Assembly: GCF_001982635.1 (NCBI RefSeq)
Contig: NZ_MKFI01000001.1
Span: forward strand, 364,774 to 428,773
Reading direction: 5' to 3'
Length of the DNA stretch: 64,000 bases
Source of the DNA: Bradyrhizobium mercantei
GTDB lineage: Bacteria; Pseudomonadota; Alphaproteobacteria; Rhizobiales; Xanthobacteraceae
Positions 18,202 through 26,889 of this stretch are shown here, in pieces. The number at the start of each line of letters is the position of its first letter. Positions within the stretch are counted from its first letter, which is position 1. The position numbers and the translations under genes were made by a program. Below the pieces are notes generated by a model that was not told the DNA's origin, did not search any database, and saw nothing but the letters and a program-made list of their open reading frames with translations.

Positions 18202-18948
18202 ATGGTCAGTTACTTCAGGCAAGGCATTCTTCTCGGCGTCGCGCTATTGGCCGCTGGCCTGGTGCAGGCGCAGACCCGGCCGCCGGTCGGCGGGGTCAAT
18301 TCGGCACCCGGCGCGATGATCTTCTATGTCGCGCATGGTGCGCCGGATACCTGCGGCCCGGGCTGCTCGGACTGGATCGCCGCCGAGGGCGCCGTGCAAT
18401 GGGACACCTACAAGCGCCTGCTCGCGATCCTCGACCGGCAGAACGGACGCAAGTTGCCGGTGGTGATCAACATCAAGGGCGAATCCAACCTGAATGTCGC
18501 CTCCAGCCTTGGCCGCATCCTGCGCGATCGCGGGATCGATGCCGCGGTCGCGGCGACCGAGGTCGAGGCCTGTACCGGCAAATCCGACGAGGAATGCTTT
18601 GCTCTGAAGCGGCCCGGCGGCCCGCTGGATGCGAAGGAGAAGCTGACCGGCATTGCCTGCGATCTGGCCTGCGTGCTGGTGCTGTCGGGCGGCGTGCATC
18701 GCAGCCTGCCGGCGGGCAGCCGGGTGGTGCTGAGCGGCATGGCGATCCACAACCGGCTCGCCCCGAACGTCTCAGCCGAGCATCGCGAGAGCCTGACCTC
18801 GATCTTCACCGACCAGTTCCGGCGATATCTCGGCGAGATGGGGATCGATCACGAGCTGCTCGACGTCGCCGTCAGCAATGCCGGGGGCGGCCGCTATGTC
18901 GAGATCCCGGCCTCCGAATGGGGCCGGCTGCATCTCGTCACTCAGTAA
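18202..18948 (+). CDS. Exported ClpP/crotonase-like protein of unknown function
   Basis: 248 residues with a clear signal peptide (cleavage near VQAQT). The body has the alternating strands of the ClpP/crotonase fold, such as FYVAHGAPDTCGPGCSDWIAAEG, PVVINIKGESNLNVASSLGRILRDRG, and CDLACVLVLSGGVHRSLPAGSRVVL. This corresponds to the family of predicted periplasmic proteins called COG3904. Cys pairs (CGPGC, ACTG...EEC, CDLAC) suggest disulfides. No catalytic Ser can be assigned with confidence. Confidence 0.75.
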   Translation: MVSYFRQGILLGVALLAAGLVQAQTRPPVGGVNSAPGAMIFYVAHGAPDTCGPGCSDWIAAEGAVQWDTYKRLLAILDRQNGRKLPVVINIKGESNLNVASSLGRILRDRGIDAAVAATEVEACTGKSDEECFALKRPGGPLDAKEKLTGIACDLACVLVLSGGVHRSLPAGSRVVLSGMAIHNRLAPNVSAEHRESLTSIFTDQFRRYLGEMGIDHELLDVAVSNAGGGRYVEIPASEWGRLHLVTQ

Positions 18949-18964
18949 TTGCCGAGCCGATTGC

Positions 18965-19405
18965 TCAGAGCAAGCCGAGGTCACGCAGCTCGCGGCGCAT
19001 CGGCTCGGGCATCGACGCCACGCTGGCCGCGCTCGACTTGGTGAGGTCTGCGGGTGCGGAGTCCGCAGTCAGATAGCGCCAGCCCTGGAACGGCCGCATC
19101 GGCCGGGGCGAGACCGCGATCACCTTGGGCTGCATCACGATGCGGCAGCGTCCGATGCCGTCCTTGTCGCGGAACGGCTCGATCGCGACGATCTTCTCGC
19201 GCGCGGCGATCTCGCCACGGATCACCCAGTACAGCGAGCCGCCGGCGAGGATCTCCTCCTCGCGCTTCGGGGTCATCCGCGTGATGTGGACGTGACGGAG
19301 CGGCAGGCCCTTTTTCTTCGCTGTCGCCATCCGTTCGGCGACCCAGCCCTTGAGTTCCTTGACGGAGTCGCAACCGACGGCGAGCCTGATGAGATGAAGT
19401 GGCAT
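18965..19405 (-). CDS. DUF1489 family protein
   Basis: 146 residues from the ATG at 19405. The sequence MPLHLIRLAVGCDSVKELKGWV, HITRMTPKREEEILAGGSLYWVIRGEI and GRCRIVMQPKVIAVSPRPMRPFQGWRYL is the DUF1489 pattern, conserved across alphaproteobacteria. Function unknown. The frame remains open upstream to 19597, but that extension is Arg-rich noise overlapping the next gene. Convergent with the COG3904-like gene (16-base gap). Confidence 0.88.
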   Translation of the reverse strand: MPLHLIRLAVGCDSVKELKGWVAERMATAKKKGLPLRHVHITRMTPKREEEILAGGSLYWVIRGEIAAREKIVAIEPFRDKDGIGRCRIVMQPKVIAVSPRPMRPFQGWRYLTADSAPADLTKSSAASVASMPEPMRRELRDLGLL

Positions 19406-19523
19406 ACGGCGGATGTAGCGGCCGGCGCGCGCTTTGAAAAGGGAGCGCTGCCGGCAGCGGTGGATATCGGGATTAGCGCGCGGAATCGTGCAACGACGAC
19501 CGCTCAAGCGGCCGTCATCACGC

Positions 19524-20462
19524 TCATTCCTGGTTTGCGGCCGCCGGCGCGCTCGCCGCGGCAGGCGGCGGCGCAGGCGCCGCGGGTGCAGGTGCAATCT
19601 GAACCGGACGCTTCGCGGCGGGCGGCCGTTTGGGCGCCGGAGCCGCGGCAGCCCGGGCGGCCGGCGGCGGTGCCGCAGCCGCCGGCTTCGCCGGTACGGG
19701 CGTCATGATGCTGATCGGCGGGGTGTCCGCCGAGCTCGGAAACTCCGCATTGGTCGGCTTGCCCGTGGGCATCGACGGCGGCAGCGCCGCGACCAGGCCT
19801 GCAGCCGATGGCTGGGCCGCGGCCGGCGCGTTCCAGGCCCCCGCGTAGCGCGTGATCAGGTTCTCGTAGGTGCGCTCGTTCATGTTGGCGATAATCTGAT
19901 GGTTGTCGCCGAGCGAGCGAAACGCGGGACATGCGGTCGGCGTGCAGTGGTCGCGCGCCATCAGCGCATAGGCCACCAGGCCGTAGCGATCATGCTCGAT
20001 GGCGCGGCGCAGCGCCTGCAGCTCGGTGGTCGAATTGCGCTCCGCGGTTGCGAGGTCGCCCAATGCGGTCAGGCGCGAGACCTGCGCGGCGGCGTAGCTG
20101 ACCGCCGCCGCGGCTGTATCCGATGAACCGAACAGCACCTTCTCGCAGGCGTTGAGGACGGCATCTCCGGCGAGGTCGTCGACGCAGGCGAGCGCCGGCA
20201 CGGTCTGGCCGGTCAATTGCGCCGTGCGGGTCTCGGCCGGCGCGGCCGGTCCGCCCGGCCCGAAGCCACGGATCGTGGCGGCCACCGCAACCGCGATCGA
20301 CAGCAGCGTGATCACGGTCAGCGCGCCGTTGGCGACGGATTTTTCCGCGCGCAGCAGCGTCACCAGAACGACGATCCCAAAGAACCCCGCTGCGGCCAGC
20401 GTCAACCACATCGGGAAGGTCGGTGAGCGCCAGATCTGGTCCAGCGAGGAAGCCCAATTCAT
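19524..20462 (-). CDS. Hypothetical membrane protein with Pro/Ala-rich tail
   Basis: 312 residues, not assigned to a named family. Two N-terminal membrane helices (about 18-38 and 45-64), then a globular part containing four Cys (ACVDDLAGDAVLNACEKVLFG, CTPTACPAF) and many Ala. The last 100 residues are Pro/Ala/Lys-rich low complexity. The ribosome site GAGGGA supports the start. Topology suggests the globular and low-complexity parts share one side of the inner membrane. Confidence 0.75.
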   Translation of the reverse strand: MNWASSLDQIWRSPTFPMWLTLAAAGFFGIVVLVTLLRAEKSVANGALTVITLLSIAVAVAATIRGFGPGGPAAPAETRTAQLTGQTVPALACVDDLAGDAVLNACEKVLFGSSDTAAAAVSYAAAQVSRLTALGDLATAERNSTTELQALRRAIEHDRYGLVAYALMARDHCTPTACPAFRSLGDNHQIIANMNERTYENLITRYAGAWNAPAAAQPSAAGLVAALPPSMPTGKPTNAEFPSSADTPPISIMTPVPAKPAAAAPPPAARAAAAPAPKRPPAAKRPVQIAPAPAAPAPPPAAASAPAAANQE

Positions 20463-20615
20463 GCGCGATGTCCCTCAACGCAGCGTAAGCACAATCTGCG
20501 ACGGCGAACGCCGCCACCCCGACGTCCAACCTTCAGCACAATGGGTCTGCGAACAGGGCCTTTTGACGGCGACGGCGCGGAACCCGCTGCTGCCACCGGC
20601 TTGCGCACAACTCCG

Positions 20616-20819
20616 TCAGGTCAGCGCGAGCTGACTCTCCTTGGCCACCCGTTCGAAAGCTTCGGTCGAGCTCTTGATGCGATACTGGCAGTCGTCACCG
20701 TCGGTCGGCAGCAGGCGGATCACCTCATAGGTGCCGCTCGCAGCGGGGCGCGCCACGTTGCTGGCCGTGAAATAGACGATCTCGCCAATCGAGTACTTAT
20801 GCTTCAACGCCCTCTCCAT
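20616..20819 (-). CDS. Small conserved hypothetical protein
   Basis: 67 residues: IGEIVYFTASNVARPAASGTYEV followed by RLLPTDGDDCQYRIKSSTEAFERVAKESQL. The pattern of strands looks like a small SH3-like or KOW-like barrel. I believe close relatives exist throughout Bradyrhizobium, where they are annotated as hypothetical. Function unknown. Confidence 0.65.
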   Translation of the reverse strand: MERALKHKYSIGEIVYFTASNVARPAASGTYEVIRLLPTDGDDCQYRIKSSTEAFERVAKESQLALT

Positions 20820-21036
20820 TTTCTTAGAGATTGCTGGCCGAGCTGACAGTCCCGCTAGCTCAAGCCGGCATTTTGAGAACCCTGCGGCAAGCTAGCACAT
20901 CGCACCGCCCCAAATCCAGCAGGATTGAGGCATGGCGAAGGTGCAATTATTTCAGGTTTTTCAGGGCGATAGGCGGCAATTTACGTGCCAGCTGGAAATT
21001 GCCCGCCGAGCCCGGCTGGAACCCGGTTCCAGCGGT

Positions 21037-21405
21037 TCAGGCGGTATGCGGCAGCTTGCCGTTGGGGCTCGCGCCATCGACCGCGGCCGGAAGCGCGTGG
21101 GCGAGCACCTGGGACAGCTGGTCCACCGGAATGTTGAACCTGGCGGCGAGCTGCTTGACGGTGTCGCTGCCCAGCACCTGCTGGAGCTGGTCGGCCGTGA
21201 TCGGCAGGTTCTGGCCGGTGCCGATCCAGGATTTGACCTGCTCGCCGAGTCCGGCCTGCTCGAGCTTGGCGACGATCGCGGACAAGCCGCCCTGCCCGCC
21301 ATTGCCCATCACCTCGCCGAGCACAACCGGGATCACCGCCGCCCCGAGTTGCCCAAGCATGCCTTTCAGCTCCGGCGAATTCTCCAGGGAATCGAGAATG
21401 CCCAT
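21037..21405 (-). CDS. YidB-like (DUF937) protein
   Basis: 122 residues from ATG 21405, preceded by AAAGGA. The N-terminus MGILDSLENSPEL and the repeat-like core GGQGGLSAIVAKLEQAGLGEQVKSWIGTGQNLPITADQLQQVLG are typical of the YidB/DUF937 family. Cytoplasmic, function unknown. The frame is open upstream but the extra part overlaps the GST gene in another frame. Confidence 0.9.
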   Translation of the reverse strand: MGILDSLENSPELKGMLGQLGAAVIPVVLGEVMGNGGQGGLSAIVAKLEQAGLGEQVKSWIGTGQNLPITADQLQQVLGSDTVKQLAARFNIPVDQLSQVLAHALPAAVDGASPNGKLPHTA

Positions 21406-21521
21406 AGCGTAAGTCCTTTCACGACTTGCAAAACCAGCCGTTCGGATTCGACGCCTTCGGCCCCGCGGCGTCAAGCCGCGATCTTTGCCGCCGTTGTCAC
21501 AATTCGGCAGTGCTGCGACCG

Positions 21522-22175
21522 TCAGGCATCCTCGAATCGCTCGATCCGCAGCGTCTCGGCAAGGCCGTCGCGGGTCCATTCCTGGAATGCCGGAAGCGCC
21601 ATCATGGCGTCGACATAATGCTTCGCCTCGGGCTTCACCGGGATCGCGTAGGTGCGGAAGCGATGCACCACGGGCGCGTACATCGCATCCGCTGCGGAGA
21701 AGGCCCCGAACAGGAACGGGCCCTGCTTGCCATAGCGCGCATAGCAATCGGCCCAGATCTCCTCGATGCGCGCGACATTGGCCCGCGCATCGTCCGACAG
21801 CGCGACGGCGCGGATCGGCCGGTGCAGGTTCATGCCGCATTCACTGCGCAGCGGCACGAAGCCGGAGTGCATCTCGGCCGAGATCGCGCGGGCGTGTGCG
21901 CGCGCGGCACGGTCCGCCGGCCACAGCTTGGCCTCGGGGAATTTCTCGGCGAGATATTCGATGATCGCGAGCGAGTCCCACACCGTGACGTCGCCGTCGA
22001 TCAGCGTCGGCACCTTGCCGGCCTTGCTGAAGGAGAGGATGCGGTCCTTGTCGGTCTGGTCGGTGTAGAGCGGAACGAAGATTTCCTCGAACGGGATGTC
22101 GTTGGCGCGCAGCGCGAGCCACGGGCGCATCGACCATGACGAATAGTTCTTGTTGCCGATGACGAGCTTGAGCAT
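21522..22175 (-). CDS. Glutathione S-transferase family protein
   Basis: 217 residues from ATG 22175. N-terminal thioredoxin fold: LVIGNKNYSSWSMRPWLALRANDIPFEE, where Ser-Ser in the NYSSWS loop is the candidate catalytic site, then VPTLIDGDVTVWDSLAIIEYL (the cis-Pro and the ES/DS glutathione gamma-Glu contact). The C-terminal domain is all-helical. The NKNYSSWS loop is characteristic of a bacterial GST subgroup of unknown substrate. The 16 residues before this ATG that are also open look unrelated. Confidence 0.9.
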   Translation of the reverse strand: MLKLVIGNKNYSSWSMRPWLALRANDIPFEEIFVPLYTDQTDKDRILSFSKAGKVPTLIDGDVTVWDSLAIIEYLAEKFPEAKLWPADRAARAHARAISAEMHSGFVPLRSECGMNLHRPIRAVALSDDARANVARIEEIWADCYARYGKQGPFLFGAFSAADAMYAPVVHRFRTYAIPVKPEAKHYVDAMMALPAFQEWTRDGLAETLRIERFEDA

Positions 22176-22294
22176 TGGTTGGGGAATCCTGTTGCCAGCG
22201 TAGTTTGCCATAGTGCATTGCACGCGTTCAACCTGTACATCACGCAGGATGCGGGCGCGGAGCGGCTGCCCGCGCGTTCACGAAGGAAGGCCCC

Positions 22295-22972
22295 ATGACC
22301 GGCTATTGGGCCGACATCCTAGCCGTCAGTTTCTTTGCGCTGGAGTGGCTAGTCTACGCCATCACGCTGGAGCACACCGCGTATGGGCGCGACAGCCTGT
22401 CGGCGCGGATGCATGTCTATCGCGAGATCTGGGTCAGGAACCTGCTCCACCGCGACGCGCGGATGGTCGACATGCAGATCATGGCCTCCTTGCAGAACGG
22501 CACCGCGTTCTTTGCCTCCACCAGCCTGATTGCGATCGGCGGCGCGCTGGCGCTGCTGCGCGCCACCAGCGACGCGCTCGCCGTGCTCGGTGCGTTGCCG
22601 GTCAACCTCACGCCCTCGCCTGCCTTGTGGGAGATCAAGTGCATCGGGCTGATCCTGATCTTCATCTACACCTTCTTCAAATTCGCCTGGGCCTATCGCC
22701 TGTTCAACTATGTCGCGATCCTGTTCGGCGCGATGCCGCCGGCCGGCCAGCGCGATACGCCCGAGGCGGAGGCCCATGTGATCCGCACCACCCGCCTGTT
22801 CGAGACCGCGGGCCGGCACTTCAACCGCGGTCAGCGCGCGTTCTTCTTCGCGCTCGGCTATCTCGGCTGGTTCGTCAGCCCGTGGGTGCTGCTCGCCACC
22901 ACCGCCGCGGTCGTGATCGTGATCTGGCGCCGGCAGTTCGCCTCGAACGCCTGGCAGGCGATGGGAAGTTGA
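22295..22972 (+). CDS. DUF599 family membrane protein
   Basis: 225 residues with four membrane helices at about 8-26, 80-98, 118-138 and 195-212. The opening WADILAVSFFALEWLVYAI and the segment WVRNLLHRDARMVDMQIMASLQNGTAFFASTSLIAIGG match the DUF599 pattern. Inner membrane, role unknown. Divergent from the GST gene. Confidence 0.88.
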   Translation: MTGYWADILAVSFFALEWLVYAITLEHTAYGRDSLSARMHVYREIWVRNLLHRDARMVDMQIMASLQNGTAFFASTSLIAIGGALALLRATSDALAVLGALPVNLTPSPALWEIKCIGLILIFIYTFFKFAWAYRLFNYVAILFGAMPPAGQRDTPEAEAHVIRTTRLFETAGRHFNRGQRAFFFALGYLGWFVSPWVLLATTAAVVIVIWRRQFASNAWQAMGS

Positions 22973-23034
22973 AGCCGAGCCTTCCGTTGCCATGGTGTTC
23001 ACCGGCGCACGGTGATTTCCGGCATTGATCTCAC

Positions 23035-23165
23035 GTCGTCCCTGCGAAAGCAGGGACCCATAACCACGGCTTTAGGTAAGGGCGCGACGCTGCGGCCCAT
23101 GCATCGTACAACGCGAAGATCGGTGGTTACGGGTCCCGGCTCGCGCTTCGCTTGGCCGGGATGCG
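23035..23165. repeat. REP-like inverted repeat element, copy 1
   Basis: Left end has the small palindrome CCCTGCGAAAGCAGGGACCC followed by ATAACCAC; the right end has GGTGGTTACGGGTCCCGG and GGCCGGGATG in reverse order, about 60 bases between. Two elements of the same plan lie at 34888-35010 and 35076-35200. It is a bradyrhizobial REP/BIME-type unit and has no coding content. Confidence 0.8.
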
Positions 23166-23554
23166 ACGCGCAGTTTCGAGTGACACCCCTGGGCAATTCC
23201 GGGATTGACTGGGAATGGGTGGGAAGTGGCGGATTTGCAAAGGCTTAGCCGAGCGGCGGCGCACTTTCACAATAGGCCGCCGTGCAAGATCGAATGTCAC
23301 CAGGGCCGCGCGGCGTACACAAAAACATCGATAAATCGCGCGGCGACGATACGAACTCGACTTGCGGCTGCGAACGTCGCGAGTCCGAGTTGAAAGTCCT
23401 TTAAAGCAAGCACAAGTCCGAGCTTCAGCGCTGCATGCGGCGGCGAAACTCGGACTCGAACCTGCGCTCCGTCAGGCTAACAGCGGGGAGCGATCTTGAG
23501 GCTAATTTGCTGCCGCTTATGGACGCTCCGCGAATAACGAATCAACCAGTCCGT
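23166..23554. other. Intergenic region right of REP-like copy 1
   Basis: About 390 bases with no recognisable gene. Composition is less GC-rich than the neighbours. The word CTCGGACTCGAACC at about 23450 resembles a tRNA T-arm complement, but no cloverleaf can be drawn around it. Confidence 0.4.
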
Positions 23555-23932
23555 TTATTCTGGAAACTGGTTGCACGCCCCTCCGTTACCATCGAGCACC
23601 AAAAGGGCAGCCTTGCCGATCTGGACATACTCAAAATCAGTACAGCCACGCGACACGCTCTCGAACGAGCGCTTATAGGTCGGCCAATTGTCCGACGGTA
23701 CCTCTAACCCGGATCTCTCGCACCCTGCCAATTCACCCCACACTTGTTGTCCAACGCCGGTGGCAGCTCCCTGCCTAATTCCCGGCCTGTGTGACCAATT
23801 GACGGTCATGCACAACACAGCATAGTTGCAGGTCTTTCTTGCATCCCTGCAGCGAGCCTGCACTTCCGTCGTGCTTATCAAGGCCAAGTTGATTCCGAAA
23901 AGGAGACCCAGGGCCACCCCACGCCTAAGCAT
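23555..23932 (-). CDS. Secreted cysteine-rich hypothetical protein
   Basis: 125 residues from ATG 23932, preceded by GGGGAG. A signal peptide (LGLLFGINLALISTTEVQA) is followed by a mature part with six cysteines (ARCRDARKTCNYAVLC, GCERSG, RGCTDF, GACNQ), enough for three disulfides. No family recognised. Its codon use looks less biased than that of neighbours, and it lies in a gene-poor stretch with phage fragments, so it may be acquired. Confidence 0.6.
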   Translation of the reverse strand: MLRRGVALGLLFGINLALISTTEVQARCRDARKTCNYAVLCMTVNWSHRPGIRQGAATGVGQQVWGELAGCERSGLEVPSDNWPTYKRSFESVSRGCTDFEYVQIGKAALLVLDGNGGACNQFPE

Positions 23933-23994
23933 CACGATCACTCCCCAAATAGTCCTTGCCAAGCTGAAATATCGAGAAACAATTTTCAATACCA

Positions 23995-24279
23995 TCACTC
24001 CTGGACATCAGCCAATGGTTGTTCGCCCGGTCGATAGGCAAAGCCGGGGTCGACACCTTCGGGCACCATGACAGTCCGCCCACTGACGATATGCGGCATA
24101 AGGCGCGACGGAGCTCGGCGCGCGGATGCGTCTGGCCGCTTCCTGTGCAGTCCTTGCGTAGCAGCGGCGGGTCGGCGAAACAGAGACTGATCGTCGTGCG
24201 GATCTCCCTGCCAGGGTTGGCCAGCGGTGGCAGCGTTTCGCGACGCTGTTGCCCCCAACACTGGCGGGGCTGCATTCAT
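23995..24279 (-). pseudogene. Fragment resembling the C-terminus of a phage head-morphogenesis protein
   Basis: The frame ends with SGRTVMVPEGVDPGFAYRPG, a string I associate with the C-termini of phage minor head/morphogenesis (Mu F or SPP1 gp7-like) proteins. Only about 30 residues look homologous; the upstream part of the frame is not protein-like, and another reading frame there (REIRTTISLCFAD) seems equally plausible, suggesting frameshifts. Most likely a decayed remnant. Identification rests on remembered motifs only. Confidence 0.35.
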
Positions 24280-24369
24280 TTGAATAGACCTTATCGAGGA
24301 AGGGGGAACGAAAAACCACGACAGGTGTCAGCGCCAATGTTTTCGCCGACTTCTATTTTGGAGGCCTAG

Positions 24370-25086
24370 ATGGCAGATGATAAAAAAGACCGGGGATTGG
24401 CTTTTGCCAAGGATGCCGTTGTGTTGGTCCCGCTAGTGGGATCGGCTTTAGCCATGTCATGGGAGGTTGGCTCCTTCTTCCCAATTGGCTTGTCAGCGTT
24501 CTCTCTCTTCAGTGTCACTGAGCATCTGGCGTTTGCGATTCCGGCACTTCCATTTGCCATCTTCACAGCGGTTTCTCTGCTCGTGGGCGATGTTGTCTCA
24601 GATTCAATTATTCGCTTCCAGAACCCGATCGAGGCAACCAAGAAGGAGACGCGAAAGCGACCAGCTCGAGTTAGGTGGTTTCGTATCCTCGTTCCCGCTA
24701 TCGGAATTCTGTTCGCTTCGATTGCCTTCTACTTTAACCCCTCAGCCACCTATGTGGCGTGCGTCGTGGCGCTCGTGCTCATGGCGCTCACGTTTGGGTT
24801 CGAGATCGATCCAGCGACGCGCATCCGTGTCATTATGCTGGGCGCTGGCTCGGCCATTCTTATCTTCTCTTTTGCTTTGGGAGTCGATTCTATGAGACAG
24901 GTCCTCAACAAAGCGTCCGAAACGACGCTTGAGACCACCGGCGGAACGTTATCGGCAATCATGGTGAGAAGCGGCGAACGCGGCATTTTGATCTACGAGC
25001 GCTCGCGGCTAAGGTTTGATTTCGTCAAGTGGGATTCGATCAAATCCACGAGCTGGCAACGCAAACAGCTGACTTTCTTCAGATAG
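24370..25086 (+). CDS. Hypothetical multi-pass membrane protein
   Basis: 238 residues with a good GGAGG ribosome site. Six hydrophobic segments: about 18-34, 38-58, 60-76, 105-122, 128-142 and 150-166. A soluble C-terminal part follows (VRSGERGILIYERSRLRFDFVKWDSIKS). No family recognised. Base composition and codon use (many T/A-ending codons) differ from the surrounding genes, and fragments of phage-like genes lie on both sides, so horizontal acquisition is likely. Confidence 0.65.
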   Translation: MADDKKDRGLAFAKDAVVLVPLVGSALAMSWEVGSFFPIGLSAFSLFSVTEHLAFAIPALPFAIFTAVSLLVGDVVSDSIIRFQNPIEATKKETRKRPARVRWFRILVPAIGILFASIAFYFNPSATYVACVVALVLMALTFGFEIDPATRIRVIMLGAGSAILIFSFALGVDSMRQVLNKASETTLETTGGTLSAIMVRSGERGILIYERSRLRFDFVKWDSIKSTSWQRKQLTFFR

Positions 25087-25536
25087 CAACTGATCAGTGT
25101 CCCTGACACGCGTCAGGGTTACGCATCCCGGTCGCGCCCCCACAATGTGGCGGCATGTCGGGACAGAAACCAAATTGATCCTTTGCAATCGTCGCGCTGA
25201 ATTCGTCGGCCGTGGCCACGGGTGTTTGCGCACGGTGTCGGCGCGGAGATCGCCTTCAATTCGGCGGGCCGCGCCGCCGACTGGGACCATGCTGTCGCCG
25301 CTCGGTGCGGACGGCCTGGCCAAGACAGTCGACGAGCGTGGCCCGTACAAGGTCGCCGATGGGGGAGCCGACATGGGTTCGGCGCCGGATTCGATCAGCG
25401 AACGAATTGTCTTGACCCGGACCGGCAGCGGCCAAGGTGTCGGTAACGGCGGCGGTTATCATGCGTCTGGTGTGCTGCAATTCCGGACACCTAACGCAAC
25501 GGATTATCCGGTTTTGGAAATTTTAAGGGCCTACGT
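25087..25536. other. Intergenic stretch, probable decayed genes
   Basis: About 450 bases. Several short overlapping open frames exist (for example KTVDERGPYKVADGG and FAHGVGAEIAFNSAGRAADW) but none makes a whole gene, and they sit directly upstream of the phage-like fragment at 25537. Best read as degraded coding DNA. Confidence 0.35.
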
Positions 25537-25677
25537 ATGCGTCCTGATGGAGTATCGATCGCGCAGACATCAACCGGATTCCGGGGGGGGCCTACGCCGA
25601 TGACTGGTCTTACGTTCTTTACCTCAACGGGAAATATCGCCAGTGGCGACATGGTCCTCTACGGCATCCGCCGGTGA
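25537..25677 (+). pseudogene. Fragment resembling the C-terminus of a phage tail protein
   Basis: A 46-residue frame ending FTSTGNIASGDMVLYGIRR. The ending with SGNIASG and LYGI(R/K) is what I remember from C-termini of tail-fibre or receptor-binding proteins of rhizobial and other phages. An overlapping frame reads YADDWSYVL, the type of sequence that normally precedes it, so a frameshift has probably broken the gene. No intact upstream portion is present. Confidence 0.45.
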
Positions 25678-25795
25678 CTTTGAGCGGCGATCAGGCGGCC
25701 TAGGGCCGCCCGCTGGCGGGGTGACAAACAAGCTTGCGTAGGGTGCCATTCGTTTTTGCGCGCGACACGGGACCACAGCGGTTATTGCGCCCGCC

Positions 25796-26704
25796 CTACG
25801 AGGCAAAATCGCGGGGGCTGAAATCGAGATCGAGCACCTTCCATTCGCCGTAGCGATCCCGCGGCAGCATCGCGTAGGGCTGGCAGGCCTGCAGTGCTTC
25901 GGTCGCGCTCTTGAGCAGCAGCGGCCCCTTTTCGGATGCGGTGGCTTCGATCAGTACGGGCGATGAGGCAAGCTTGCCGTCGGGCTTCATGAACACCCTG
26001 AGCTTGACCCTGACGTCGTCGCCCGTGCTCAGCGTTGGCGGCAGCTTCAAGCAGGTCTTCAGATGGCGGCGGAATTCGGCGGCCACGCTGGAGCCGACGT
26101 CGGCCTGCTCGGTGGCGGCGGCGTCGAAATTATCCTTGCCGGGACCGGGGCCGGACGGCGCGTCGGCCGGCGGCTTCACGGAGATGTCGGGCGGCAGGCC
26201 GAGCATGACATTGTATTTGACGGACAGGTCAGGCTCGGGCTTGGCGTAGGCCGGCGGTGACGGCGCCGCCTGTTGCGGCGTGGTTGGCTGGGGCGTCATC
26301 GGCTGCGGCGTCGGTTGCATCTGAGGCGCCGGTGTCGCGGACGGTGGTTCAGCCGCGGCATGTTGCGGACTAGGGCTGGGCTTGGGCGCCGGCGGCGTCT
26401 GCTTCTGTGCCTGCGGCGGATTCTGCTGTGGCGCGGGCGCCTGCGCCGCGGGTTCGGGCTTGGCTGAGTCCACGGGCTTGTCGAGCGACGGCAATCGCAG
26501 TTCGGGGGTCGGCGACGGGCTGGGCACCGGATCGGGCGTCACCTCCGAGTTGGCGACCTCCTGCGGCGTCACGATCTCGACCGGCACCGTGTCAGCGGCG
26601 ACGGGATCGAACTGATGGACCTCCGAATACAGGAAAATCAGCCCGAGCAGCATCAGGTGCACGAACACCGACGCCATCAGATCCGCGTTTGGCCGAAACT
26701 TCAT
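25796..26704 (-). CDS. TolA/TonB-like energy transducer with Pro-rich linker
   Basis: 302 residues. One N-terminal membrane helix (ASVFVHLMLLGLIFLY) is followed by a long Pro/Gln/Ala-rich segment (about 60-155) that can span the periplasm. The C-terminal domain (about 205-300) contains RRHLKTCLKLPPTLSTGDDVRVKLRVFMKPDGKLASSPVLIEA, the TonB/TolA C-terminal pattern. It is monocistronic, with no exbBD or tolQR beside it. In bradyrhizobia such genes are usually called TolA-like cell-envelope proteins. Confidence 0.8.
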   Translation of the reverse strand: MKFRPNADLMASVFVHLMLLGLIFLYSEVHQFDPVAADTVPVEIVTPQEVANSEVTPDPVPSPSPTPELRLPSLDKPVDSAKPEPAAQAPAPQQNPPQAQKQTPPAPKPSPSPQHAAAEPPSATPAPQMQPTPQPMTPQPTTPQQAAPSPPAYAKPEPDLSVKYNVMLGLPPDISVKPPADAPSGPGPGKDNFDAAATEQADVGSSVAAEFRRHLKTCLKLPPTLSTGDDVRVKLRVFMKPDGKLASSPVLIEATASEKGPLLLKSATEALQACQPYAMLPRDRYGEWKVLDLDFSPRDFAS

Positions 26705-26889
26705 CCCACTCGATCACGTCGGTGATGTCTCCCCGCCGGCAATAATACCGGCCGGAACCCGCCTGCCTCAATCCCCATTCGGTCCAAAGCGGCAATCGGC
26801 CAGCGGGCAATAGCATGATCCGGATCAGGGCCCAGCCATTTTTCCGCGACCTGCTGCCCAGGCGACGACCCGATGCGCCACGGGGCCAG

